This document shows positions 1 to 5,884 of a stretch of 6,246 bases of DNA, in pieces. Where the stretch lies: the NCBI GenBank assembly GCA_023438965.1, contig JAEXPB010000191.1, positions 1-6,246 on the forward strand. The letters are read 5' to 3'. How positions within the stretch are numbered: the stretch's first letter is position 1; the number at the start of each line of letters is the position of its first letter. The notes under the pieces are model-generated. The model saw only the letters and a list, made by a program, of their open reading frames with translations. It ran no database searches and was not told the origin of the DNA. The position numbers and the translations under genes are program-made. The stretch comes from Bacillota bacterium. Lineage in GTDB: Bacteria > Bacillota > Clostridia > Saccharofermentanales > UBA5734.

Positions 1-2
1 GT

Positions 3-179
3 CTATTTTCCGGACTTTTCATTCTATCGGGACACGGCCGACTGCAAACCGGTCAGGCGGTGGAAACAATCAGTCCGGGCGATCAGTTCTTCCTGCCGGC
101 CGCCATGCCGGCTGCACAATTATTAAGCGCAGGGCCCGAACCGATTCTGGCCCTGCGCTATTGGGGACCCGACTGTTAA
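3..179 (+). CDS. Mannose-6-phosphate isomerase, type I (C-terminal end only)
   Basis: The window opens inside a + strand gene; 58 codons remain before a TAA stop at 177-179. The visible part reads as the final cupin-like strand region of the short type I phosphomannose isomerases, with 'LSGHGRL', then 'ISPGDQFFLPAAMP', and a short tail ending 'LRYWGPDC'. The pattern G-x-G-x-L, about 13 residues, then P-G-D-x-F-F-[IL]-P-A is characteristic of the C-terminal half of this family. Such enzymes interconvert mannose-6-phosphate and fructose-6-phosphate in the cytoplasm, using zinc bound by residues that lie upstream and are not visible here. The gene converges on the dehydrogenase with only 4 bases between the stop codons, so any terminator for the opposing operon must lie inside this gene (see 126-159). 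The identification rests on 58 residues; another cupin of the same class is possible. Confidence 0.72.
   Translation, partial: LFSGLFILSGHGRLQTGQAVETISPGDQFFLPAAMPAAQLLSAGPEPILALRYWGPDC
126..159 (-). terminator. Strong hairpin, probable terminator of the dehydrogenase operon, inside the isomerase gene
   Basis: Two perfectly complementary 11-base arms, AGCGCAGGGCC (126-136) and GGCCCTGCGCT (149-159), enclose a 12-base loop. Read on the - strand, the hairpin starts about 24 bases after the dehydrogenase stop codon and is followed by TTAATAATTGT, a modest U-rich tail. Read on the + strand, the hairpin is followed by ATTGGGG, which is not a terminator tail, and it lies before the isomerase stop. 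It is therefore best explained as a factor-independent or assisted terminator for the - strand operon, embedded in the 3' coding sequence of the convergent gene. The U-tract is imperfect, so efficiency is uncertain. Confidence 0.6.
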
Positions 180-183
180 GTCC

Positions 184-1245
184 CTATTTGATCTCCTCGT
201 CGAAGACCACGGCGACCTTGCCGCACTTGCCCTCCGCCATCAGGCGGTAGGCGGCGTCGGCCTGGTCGAGCGGGAAGCGGTTGGTGACCAGGTCTTCCGG
301 GTGGATGCCCCAGCGCACCAGCTTGGCCACCAGCTCCTCCATCTTCCAGATGCTGGTCACCCAGGAGCCGTAGATCGTCTTCTGGTCGTGGATGATGTCC
401 GGGCTGGGATTGAACTCGACCGTACCGCCCTCGCCGACGAAGGCGATCCTGCCCCACTTGCGGGTGGCCCGGATCGCCAGCTGACGACCCAGCGTATGGC
501 CGGAGCAGTCGATCGCCCGCTCCACGCCCTGGCCCCGCGTGGCGGCCAGGATCGCCGGCAGCGCGTCCGGCCCGCTCAGCAGCGTCAGGTCGGCCAGCCC
601 TTTTTCGCGCGCAATCTGGCAGCGCTCGGGCACCGTGTCGACGCCGATCAGCTTCTCGGCCCCCATCGCCTTGGCCAGCATCAGCGTCGCCAGTCCGACC
701 GGACCGAGGCCGACGACCAGCACGGCGTCATTGCCGGAAATGCCGATCTTCTCCAGGCCTTCGTACACCGTGCCGAAGCCGCAGGCCACCTGTGCGCCGT
801 CGGTGTAGGTCAGTTCGTCCGGCAGCGGCACCAGGTCCTTCTCGTCGGCCAGGATGTACGGCGCCATGCCGCCGTCGCGCTGCCAGCCGTAGGCCGCGCG
901 CAGCGGGCTGGTGCAGCTGATCATGTAGCCCTGGCGGCAGTCCATGCACAGGCCGCAGCCGGAGATATGGTAGATGACCACCCGGTCGCCTTCCTTGAAG
1001 CGGCGCATGCCGGGGCCGCACTTCACAATCTGGCCGGCCGGTTCATGGCCGGCGATCTTGTTCTGGTAGCCCTCCGGGCCCTTGCCGAGATGCTCGCGGT
1101 AGATCGCCCGGATGTCGCTGCCGCAGATCGTCGAGGACTTGGTGCGGACCAGGACCTGGCCGAAGCCCGGCTCCGGGATTTCGACTTCCTTCATCAGGAC
1201 GGTGCTGTTGCCCGGCAGATAGGCGGCTTTCATCGTGTTGCTCAT
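184..1245 (-). CDS. Zinc-dependent medium-chain alcohol/polyol dehydrogenase
   Basis: A 353-residue protein of normal length for the zinc-containing medium-chain dehydrogenase/reductase superfamily (threonine, sorbitol and alcohol dehydrogenases). Catalytic zinc ligands appear to be C41 in 'TICGSDI', H67 with E68 in 'AGHEPAG', and C155 in 'VACGFGTVY'. Structural zinc is bound by C97, C100, C103 and C111. The Rossmann motif GLGPVG is at 179-184, and D203 at the end of the second strand ('GVDTVP') favours NAD over NADP. It should oxidise a secondary alcohol of a sugar, polyol or similar substrate reversibly in the cytoplasm; the substrate is not deducible. The ATG at 1245 is preferred because AAGGGGA sits 8 bases upstream; M5 is the alternative start. 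The stop is TAG. It lies 107 bases after the aldo/keto reductase with no clear promoter or terminator between, so probably shares its operon. Third codon positions are almost all G or C (28 of the last 29 codons), unlike its neighbours. Confidence 0.93.
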   Translation of the reverse strand: MSNTMKAAYLPGNSTVLMKEVEIPEPGFGQVLVRTKSSTICGSDIRAIYREHLGKGPEGYQNKIAGHEPAGQIVKCGPGMRRFKEGDRVVIYHISGCGLCMDCRQGYMISCTSPLRAAYGWQRDGGMAPYILADEKDLVPLPDELTYTDGAQVACGFGTVYEGLEKIGISGNDAVLVVGLGPVGLATLMLAKAMGAEKLIGVDTVPERCQIAREKGLADLTLLSGPDALPAILAATRGQGVERAIDCSGHTLGRQLAIRATRKWGRIAFVGEGGTVEFNPSPDIIHDQKTIYGSWVTSIWKMEELVAKLVRWGIHPEDLVTNRFPLDQADAAYRLMAEGKCGKVAVVFDEEIK

Positions 1246-1260
1246 GTGTTTGGTCCCCTT
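1246..1260 (-). promoter_or_regulatory. Ribosome binding site of the dehydrogenase
   Basis: On the - strand the sequence AAGGGGACCAAACAC directly precedes the ATG at 1245. AAGGGGA is a good Shine-Dalgarno match with 8 bases to this ATG, and would be too far from the internal ATG of codon 5 (about 20 bases). This decides the start. Confidence 0.7.
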
Positions 1261-1352
1261 TCCATCGCTTGCCGGCGCGCAGGCCGGTTCTTAATGAATG
1301 CTCATCGATACTTCCAGCTGGCTTGCCATGGCCGAATCGCCAGCCGCCATCT

Positions 1353-2375
1353 TCAATCCCAGAGTTCGGTCCAGTCCCGGGCGCCATCCCAAAGGAACAC
1401 CTGGCCTTTGATCAAGCGGCAGTTCTGGTCGACTCCCGCCAGATCGCCCATTTCCGATTCAGTCAGCGGATCGCCGGCGACAGCCTGCAGATTGGCCGCC
1501 AGCTGTTCGGGCTTGACGGCGAAGGGGATCGGGATCTGACCGCGCTGGACAGCCCATTTCAGGCAGATAGCGGCCGGATGCACGTCATGCGTCGCGGCAA
1601 TGCGCCGGACGACCGGATCATCCATATCCACAATGTCGCCGGTTGTACGGTCCCGCTCTGGACGGGAGGGGGACCCGAGCGGGCAATAGCCGATCGGCTG
1701 GATGCCATGCTTCTGGCAAAACGCAAAAAGCTCCGGCTGCTGGAAGGTCGGGTGCAGCTCCATTTCATTGGCGGCCGGCATGATCGTGCAGTCGCGCAGC
1801 AGCATTTCCAGCTTGCGGACCGTCATGTTGGAGGTCCCGATCTGGCGGACCAGACCGGCTTTCTGCAGCCGCTCCATCTGGAACCAGGTTTCCATATAGC
1901 GTTCGTGAATATAGGGCCGGGCGCTGGCGTCATGGAAATCCGGCGGCGCACCGACCGGATGGAAGTTGCGGTACGGCCAGTGCACCAGGTAAAGATCCAG
2001 GTAGTCCAGGCGCAGGTCCTTGAGGGTCCGGGCGCAGGAGAGCAGCACATCGCCGCGGCCATGCCGGTCGTTCCAGACTTTGGAAACGACGAAAAGGTCC
2101 TGACGGGCAACCATGCCGACCTGCATCGAATGTTCCAGTACAGCGCCGACCTGGGCTTCGTTGCCATAGACGGCCGCGCAGTCGATCAGCCGGTAACCCA
2201 GTTCAATCGCATGGCGGACCGCCCGGGCTACGGTTTCCCCGTCTTAGCGGTCGGAACCGAAAGTGCCGGCGCCGATACCGGGCATGACGGCACCGCCGCG
2301 CAGGATGTGCGGCGGGATCCTGCCAGCCGGACTGGCGTCAAGATGGGACAAGGAACCGGTTATTTGCGTCGACAT
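1353..2375 (-). pseudogene. Aldo/keto reductase interrupted by one in-frame TAA stop at codon 44
   Basis: The reading frame from ATG 2375 to TGA 1353 spans 340 codons and matches an aldo/keto reductase throughout, except for TAA at 2246-2244 (codon 44). Before it is the family's first strand, 'MPGIGAGTFGSDR'; after it the frame continues without shift: 'DGETVARAVRHAIELGYRLI', then 'DCAAVYGNEAQVG'. The catalytic tetrad is complete: D65, Y70, K99 ('VSKVW') and H132 ('LVHWP'). Later conserved parts include 'IGTSNMTVRKLEMLLRD', 'ANEMELHP', 'IPIPFAVK' and the C-terminal 'CRLIKGQVFLW'. The start has AGGTGA about 5 bases upstream. An intact copy would reduce a sugar or aldehyde carbonyl with NAD(P)H in the cytoplasm. 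Restart at the downstream ATG at 2126 would give 257 residues lacking D65 and Y70, so probably inactive. It is either a very recent pseudogene, a sequencing error, or a site of stop readthrough. It is the first gene of an operon with the dehydrogenase, under operator O1. Confidence 0.85.
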
Positions 2376-2389
2376 GGCATTCACCTCGC
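2376..2389 (-). promoter_or_regulatory. Ribosome binding site of the aldo/keto reductase
   Basis: On the - strand GCGAGGTGAATGCC precedes the ATG at 2375-2373; AGGTGA lies 5 bases upstream. An overlapping ATG at 2380-2378 is in another frame. An in-frame ATG further upstream (2489) lies before the promoter -35 box, so cannot start the message made from that promoter. Confidence 0.6.
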
Positions 2390-2438
2390 GATAGTTTGTA
2401 TTTAGTCTGTCCAGCTGGCTTAAAGCCGGCTTGCTCTC

Positions 2439-2467
2439 ATCATAACGAAACGTTTCGCTCTTTGCAA
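2439..2467 (-). promoter_or_regulatory. Promoter of the aldo/keto reductase-dehydrogenase operon
   Basis: Read on the - strand, a -35 box TTGCAA (2467-2462) is followed by exactly 17 bases and a -10 box TATGAT (2444-2439). Four or five of six bases match each consensus and the spacing is optimal. Transcription would start near 2432, giving a leader of about 57 bases before the ATG at 2375. The spacer is occupied by the palindromic operator O1, so repressor binding would directly exclude RNA polymerase. Confidence 0.7.
2444..2460 (-). promoter_or_regulatory. LacI-family operator O1
   Basis: The - strand sequence GAGCGAAACGTTTCGTT contains a perfect 12-base palindrome, CGAAACGTTTCG (2446-2457), with a central CpG. 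LacI-family proteins recognise such palindromes, the hinge-helix leucine inserting at the central CpG step. It lies within the spacer of the reductase promoter. A near-identical copy (16 of 17 bases) is at 3521-3537 before the adjacent lacI-type gene, which makes that protein the likely binder. Confidence 0.8.
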
Positions 2468-2469
2468 TA

Positions 2470-2508
2470 GCCTGATTTGCCTGATTCATTTACCGAACAT
2501 GATCAGGC
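2470..2508. repeat. Two GCCTGATT direct repeats plus an inverted copy around the regulator's stop codon
   Basis: GCCTGATT occurs at 2470-2477 and 2479-2486, and the inverse ATCAGGC at 2502-2508. In the - strand transcript the last copy could pair with either of the first two (7 bp stem), spanning the end of the regulator gene. No U-run follows, so a classical terminator is not supported; it may be a weak stop or stability structure, or chance. Confidence 0.35.
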
Positions 2509-3510
2509 CAACTGTGGCTGACCGACCGAACCACCAGGCAGCAAAGCTGTTTTCAAGCGCAGAAGGGCTGGCAGACCAGCTCTGTCGCCGCCAATGCGGC
2601 GTACCAGCAAACTGGCCGCCGCTTCGCCGATCTGCTGCAAAGGCTGCATGACAATGGCCAAAGCGGGTTTATACAACTGGGCCAGCGCCTGATAATCGAA
2701 GCCGATGAAGGAAAGACCCTCCGGAATGCGGACGCCTCCCTCCGTCAGCGCCAGCACCGAACCGAAGGTCATTTCATAATTCGTGACAAACAGGGCAGTC
2801 GGCGGATTAGGCAGCGCAAGCAGATCCTGCGTTTGCCGGTAACCGCTCTCGACATCGTAAGTGCCCTTGCGGACCAGGGCAAGGTCAACCGGCACGCCAT
2901 AATCCTCATGCACCCGGAAATAGCCTTTGAGCCGTTCTTCGGCCGTAAAAATACCGTCCGGGCCGCCAATGACGCCGATCCGACGGTGTCCCTTGACAAT
3001 CAGCTTCTCGACCGCGTCATAAGCGGCGTTGAGATTGTCAGCCAGGACCGTGTCGCAGACGACGCCGCTTACCGGCCGGTCAATCAGGACGACCGGAACG
3101 CCGCGATCCTGCAGGCGCCGGATTCCCTCGGCATAGCCGTGCAGCGGCATGAACAGCAAGCCGTCGATGCTGCGCCCGGCTAGAAAATCAAATTTCTCAC
3201 GCTCCAGATTTTCATTCTGACGGTAATCGCAGACCAAGATACTGTACCCTTGACGTAAGAGCTGGTTTTCCAGGCTGGAAATAATGCCCATGCAAAAAAC
3301 GTTCTCCAGATCCGGGATCAGCACGCCGATGGTCATGCTGCGCCGGGTTTTCAGACCGCGGGCCAGATTGTCGACGGAATAGCCCAGATCATGGATCGCC
3401 GCCCCGATGGCCTCGCGATTGACGTCCAGCACATGACCGCCATTCAGATATTTCGAGATGGTGGCCAAGGACAGTCCGGTTCGTTTGGCGATGTCTTTGA
3501 TGGTGGCCAT
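2503..3510 (-). CDS. LacI-family transcriptional regulator
   Basis: A 335-residue protein of normal LacI/GalR length. Residues 1-25 form the helix-turn-helix ('MATIKDIAKRTGLSLATISK', then 'YLNGG'). The hinge helix is near 48-58 ('NLARGLKTRRS'), with L53 placed where the family's minor-groove leucine lies. The periplasmic-binding-like effector domain starts at about 60 ('MTIGVLIPDLENVF') and contains typical blocks 'DGLLFMP', 'VPVVLIDRP', 'GHRRIGVIGGP', 'TALFVTNYEM' and 'LSFIGFD'. It should be a cytoplasmic dimer whose DNA binding changes on binding a sugar or sugar phosphate; the ligand is unknown. GGAGG lies 4 bases before the ATG at 3510; the stop is TGA. It is transcribed in the same direction as the reductase operon and divergently from the glycoside hydrolase. 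An operator copy in its own promoter suggests autorepression, and the other copy suggests repression of the reductase-dehydrogenase operon. Confidence 0.95.
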   Translation of the reverse strand: MATIKDIAKRTGLSLATISKYLNGGHVLDVNREAIGAAIHDLGYSVDNLARGLKTRRSMTIGVLIPDLENVFCMGIISSLENQLLRQGYSILVCDYRQNENLEREKFDFLAGRSIDGLLFMPLHGYAEGIRRLQDRGVPVVLIDRPVSGVVCDTVLADNLNAAYDAVEKLIVKGHRRIGVIGGPDGIFTAEERLKGYFRVHEDYGVPVDLALVRKGTYDVESGYRQTQDLLALPNPPTALFVTNYEMTFGSVLALTEGGVRIPEGLSFIGFDYQALAQLYKPALAIVMQPLQQIGEAAASLLVRRIGGDRAGLPALLRLKTALLPGGSVGQPQLA

Positions 3511-3520
3511 ACAACCTCCG

Positions 3521-3537
3521 AACGAAACGTTTAGCTC
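3521..3537 (-). promoter_or_regulatory. LacI-family operator O2 (autoregulatory)
   Basis: The - strand sequence GAGCTAAACGTTTCGTT matches O1 at 16 of 17 positions; the single change makes the palindrome imperfect (CTAAACGTTTCG). It begins right after the predicted start of transcription of the lacI-type gene and ends beside its Shine-Dalgarno sequence, a classical roadblock position. It is also upstream of the divergent glycoside hydrolase, but about 120 bases from that promoter. Confidence 0.75.
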
Positions 3538-3545
3538 TAGATTTG

Positions 3546-3575
3546 ATTATAATGCAGGATAAGCGTAGCTGTAAA
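3546..3575 (-). promoter_or_regulatory. Promoter of the lacI-type regulator gene
   Basis: Read on the - strand, TTTACA (3575-3570) is followed by an 18-base spacer and a perfect TATAAT (3551-3546). The start point would be near 3539, leaving about 28 bases of leader which hold operator O2 and the GGAGG ribosome binding site. Confidence 0.72.
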
Positions 3576-3657
3576 GGAGAAATTCCCTTCTGTTTTTCAT
3601 GAACATTTCACCAAAATCGTTCTGATCGGTCCGGTAAAGCATATTTAGTTAAACGAA

Positions 3658-3686
3658 TTGACAATATTCATGAAGCATTTTACACT
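3658..3686 (+). promoter_or_regulatory. Promoter of the glycoside hydrolase gene
   Basis: A consensus -35 TTGACA (3658-3663) is followed by a 17-base spacer and the -10 TACACT (3681-3686). Transcription would start near 3693, about 40 bases before the ATG at 3733. A TTG within the -35 box (3658) opens the same frame but has no ribosome binding site and would lie upstream of the transcript. Confidence 0.72.
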
Positions 3687-3694
3687 AAAACCAG

Positions 3695-3706
3695 TACCGA
3701 TCGGTA
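3695..3706. promoter_or_regulatory. Perfect palindrome TACCGATCGGTA, candidate operator of the hydrolase gene
   Basis: A 12-base perfect palindrome begins 9 bases after the -10 box of the hydrolase promoter, covering about +3 to +14, where a repressor would block transcription. Its sequence is unlike O1/O2, so another regulator is expected. A degenerate relative (GATCGGT followed by CCGGT) occurs at 3624-3635 in the duplicated segment. Confidence 0.5.
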
Positions 3707-3721
3707 AAGACATGGTCAAAC

Positions 3722-3727
3722 AGGAGG
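3722..3727 (+). promoter_or_regulatory. Ribosome binding site of the glycoside hydrolase
   Basis: AGGAGG, a perfect Shine-Dalgarno core, lies 5 bases (TTAAC) before ATG 3733. This fixes the start 25 codons downstream of the longest open frame. Confidence 0.85.
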
Positions 3728-3732
3728 TTAAC

Positions 3733-5715
3733 ATGACTGAAGCAGCTATTTTTACCCAACCAGGCAGCTTTCTGGTAGGTTGCAATTATTGGGCATCCCA
3801 TGCGGGGACTCATATGTGGCGCGATTGGCGGGCTGAGTCGGTCGAAGCCGACTTTCGGCGTTTGGCCGCTAACGGTATTCAGGTCTTGCGCGTTTTCCCG
3901 CTTTGGACCGATTTTCAGCCGATTAGCCTTTTGCGCGGGGTGATGGGCGAACCGGTTGAATATCGCTTTGGCGAACAGCCGCTGCCGGACACCGCTGCCG
4001 GCCGGGCTGGCGTGGATGAGCAGATGATCAGCCATTTCGCCGAAATGGCCCGCTTGGCGGAGCAATATCAGCTGCAGCTGGTGGTTGGCCTGGTCACCGG
4101 CTGGATGAGTGGCCGCCTCTATGTGCCGCCGGCGCTGGAAGGTTTGAATGTTCATACTGATCCTACGGCGATTATGTGGCAAGTACGTTTCGTTAAATAT
4201 TTTGTCGAAGCATTGAAGGAATATCCGGTTATTGCCGCCTGGGATCTGGGTAATGAGTGCAATTGCATGGCCAGGTCGGAAACACAAGCTGCTGCCTGGA
4301 ACTGGAGCTGCGCCATTGCCGATGCGATTCGGTCCAAAGACCAAAGCCGGCCGGTCATCTCCGGCATGCATGGCCTGAAGACTCAAGGCGTCTGGCGAAT
4401 TACCGACCAGGCCGAACTAACCGACATCCTGACCACCCATCCCTATACATCGCCTACCTATGGCAGCGACCGCGATCCGGGCAACACGATCGCCCCGCTT
4501 TTGCATCCGACGGCCAATACGCTCTTTTACCGGGGGATAGGCCAGAAGCCTTGTTTTGTCGAGGAGTGCGGCACCTTTGGCCCGATGAACATGAGCGAAC
4601 GTATTTCAGCCGATTATGCCCGCAATAATTTGTTTACGCTGTGGGCACATGACTGCCGGGGATTCCTGTGGTGGTGCGCGAACGAACAAAGCCATCTGGC
4701 TCATGCACCCTATGACTGGACCATGATGGAACGCGAGCTGGGGCTTTTCCGTGCCGATGGCAGCAATCGGCCGGTGCTGGCGACGATCAGCCAGTTCGCC
4801 CGGTTCGTGCAAGATTTCCCCTATGGTCGTCTGCCCAGCCGGCTAGTCGACGCTGTCTGTATTCTGCCCGATGTGGAAGATACCTGGAACAATGCCTACG
4901 CCAGTTTCATCCTGGCCAAGCAAGCCGGCTTGGATCTGGAATTCCAGTTTGCCGATCAGCCTTTGCAAGAAGCGCCCTTGTATCTGTTGCCCGGCACAAC
5001 CGGCATCTTCGCCAAGGGGATCAGCGTTCACCGCATGGAAGCGCTGCTGGAAAAAGTGCGCGCCGGGGCTATCCTTTACATCTCGATGGATGGCGCCGTC
5101 TTTGATCATTTTGAGGACTACGCTGGCGTTGAGGTGCAAACCCGCGCCAAAAGCGCGACCGCCGACCGAATTGTCTTGCCGGGCGGACAGCCGCCTGTCG
5201 AATTAACCCTGCAGGGAACCTACAAGCTGCAGCTGCAAGTGACCCATGCCCGCGTGCTGGCCAAGGAAGCCGACGGCAACCCCGCCCTGACCTGCGCTAA
5301 TTATGGACTGGGGCAAGTCATGTTCCTCCGCTATCCGCTGGAGCGTTATGTCGTCAGTCAGCCGGGATTGTTTCACCGGCCGGATGCTCAACCGTACTGG
5401 CGGATTTATCGGATTCTGAAGGACATGCTGCAGGCTGCCCAGATAAAATCGTCCGGTTCAACGGTTAAAATCGCTGAGCGCGATAATCCTTTTGTCAGTT
5501 TAACCGAGCATCCGGCCGATGCGGACCGCCGGATCCTGGTCCTGATCAATCATAAACCCGAGCCGGTCAGTGTGACGGTTAACCTGGCTGCCGGCTGGCG
5601 AATGGTGGAATCGATCTATCCGGACCGAAGAGTGCTGGAAGCAAAAACCGGCCGCGATTTGACGGTTACGATTGAACAGACCGACGCAGCAGTTTTGCTT
5701 GCTCAGCATGGTTGA
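3733..5715 (+). CDS. Cytoplasmic GH5-like (clan GH-A) glycoside hydrolase, three-domain
   Basis: A 660-residue enzyme with no signal peptide or membrane segment, so it acts inside the cell on imported sugars. Residues about 12-365 form a clan GH-A TIM barrel: 'GCNYWASHAGTHMWRDW' at the start, R53 in 'VLRVFPLW', the acid/base glutamate E175 in 'WDLGNEC', 'HPY' at 236-238, the likely nucleophile E278 in 'KPCFVEECGTFG', and 'FLWWC' at the last strand. Both catalytic glutamates follow strands 4 and 7 as expected. Residues about 370-565 resemble the glutamine-amidotransferase-like middle domain of GH42-type trimeric enzymes ('VCILPDVEDTWNNAY', 'APLYLLPG', 'GAILYISMDGAVF'). Residues about 575-660 look like a small beta-sandwich. 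It should release sugars from beta-linked oligosaccharides or glycosides; beta-mannosidase, mannanase-like or beta-galactosidase activity are all possible, and the nearby mannose isomerase mildly favours mannose. It is divergent from the lacI-type gene and has its own promoter. The stop is TGA. Family level is confident; substrate is not. Confidence 0.88.
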   Translation: MTEAAIFTQPGSFLVGCNYWASHAGTHMWRDWRAESVEADFRRLAANGIQVLRVFPLWTDFQPISLLRGVMGEPVEYRFGEQPLPDTAAGRAGVDEQMISHFAEMARLAEQYQLQLVVGLVTGWMSGRLYVPPALEGLNVHTDPTAIMWQVRFVKYFVEALKEYPVIAAWDLGNECNCMARSETQAAAWNWSCAIADAIRSKDQSRPVISGMHGLKTQGVWRITDQAELTDILTTHPYTSPTYGSDRDPGNTIAPLLHPTANTLFYRGIGQKPCFVEECGTFGPMNMSERISADYARNNLFTLWAHDCRGFLWWCANEQSHLAHAPYDWTMMERELGLFRADGSNRPVLATISQFARFVQDFPYGRLPSRLVDAVCILPDVEDTWNNAYASFILAKQAGLDLEFQFADQPLQEAPLYLLPGTTGIFAKGISVHRMEALLEKVRAGAILYISMDGAVFDHFEDYAGVEVQTRAKSATADRIVLPGGQPPVELTLQGTYKLQLQVTHARVLAKEADGNPALTCANYGLGQVMFLRYPLERYVVSQPGLFHRPDAQPYWRIYRILKDMLQAAQIKSSGSTVKIAERDNPFVSLTEHPADADRRILVLINHKPEPVSVTVNLAAGWRMVESIYPDRRVLEAKTGRDLTVTIEQTDAAVLLAQHG

Positions 5716-5753
5716 TCGGAAATAGAAAAATATACCACTCATTTCACCGGGCG

Positions 5754-5788
5754 CAAGAAAAACTTAACGTCCGTTTTTGCTTGTTTTT
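5754..5788 (+). terminator. Hairpin with T-run, probable terminator after the glycoside hydrolase
   Basis: Arms CAAGAAAAAC (5754-5763) and GTTTTTGCTTG (5773-5783) pair with one bulged base around a 9-base loop and are followed by TTTTT (5784-5788). It starts 39 bases after the hydrolase stop. The stem is A/T rich, so it is weaker than usual; it could instead be a regulatory inverted repeat of the following gene. Confidence 0.45.
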
Positions 5789-5884
5789 CATCTGGTATTT
5801 TCTTCGGGATTGGCAGACAATAAGATTATTCAAACGGATCCAATCAAACAAGTCGCCGCCATGTGCAAGCTCTAAGGGGATACC

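Larger units (their letters stand above)
3596..3713. repeat. Imperfect direct duplication in the glycoside hydrolase promoter region
   Basis: Segment A (3596-3642) and segment B (3667-3713) are each about 47 bases and align in order with short gaps. Both start with TTCATGAA, followed by (G)CATTT and CAC, then AAAA, GATCGGT, AAAG and CAT. The offset between matching blocks is 70-75 bases. Segment B holds the -10 box and the perfect palindrome of the hydrolase promoter; segment A lacks a matching -35/-10 pair. The blocks were aligned by eye. It is likely a diverged duplication carrying repeated regulator sites. Confidence 0.55.

Noticed and set aside
1246..1352. Promoter or terminator between the reductase and the dehydrogenase
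   Set aside because: Only short G/C hairpins (for example near 1268-1287) without a T-run, and no -35/-10 pair, could be seen; read-through from the upstream promoter is simpler.
301..1539. Long + strand open frame (412 codons) across the dehydrogenase and the following gap
   Set aside because: It is antisense to the dehydrogenase, whose zinc-binding and Rossmann motifs are complete. The high third-position G+C of that gene removes stops from the opposite strand. The translation has no recognisable fold and no ribosome binding site.
2244..2246. Alternative genetic code or programmed recoding at TAA
   Set aside because: TAA ends the isomerase at 177-179 and standard stops end all other genes; TAA is not a known selenocysteine or pyrrolysine codon.
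1269..2405. Long + strand open frame (378 codons) opposite the aldo/keto reductase
   Set aside because: The - strand translation matches a reductase throughout, including both sides of the stop; the + strand product is low-complexity with no motifs.
2247..2489. A separate small protein of 81 residues ending at 2244
   Set aside because: Its last 43 residues are the N-terminus of the aldo/keto reductase in the same frame; its first 38 codons overlap the promoter and operator O1.
3646..3660. Third LacI-type operator near the hydrolase -35 (GTTAAACGAATTG)
   Set aside because: Only the AAACG core matches O1/O2 and the two halves are not complementary, so it is not a supportable site.
3658..3732. 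TTG start giving a 685-residue form of the glycoside hydrolase
   Set aside because: The TTG lies in the -35 box, upstream of the predicted transcript, with no ribosome binding site. AGGAGG precedes ATG 3733, where family-like sequence begins soon after.
3685..4386. 233-codon - strand frame and similar frames inside the glycoside hydrolase
   Set aside because: Antisense to a gene with complete catalytic motifs; no homology pattern or ribosome binding site seen.
5789..5884. Promoter for the gene starting at 5885
   Set aside because: TTGGCA (5810-5815) and TAAGAT (5821-5826) are present but wrongly spaced; no pair with 16-18 base spacing was convincing.
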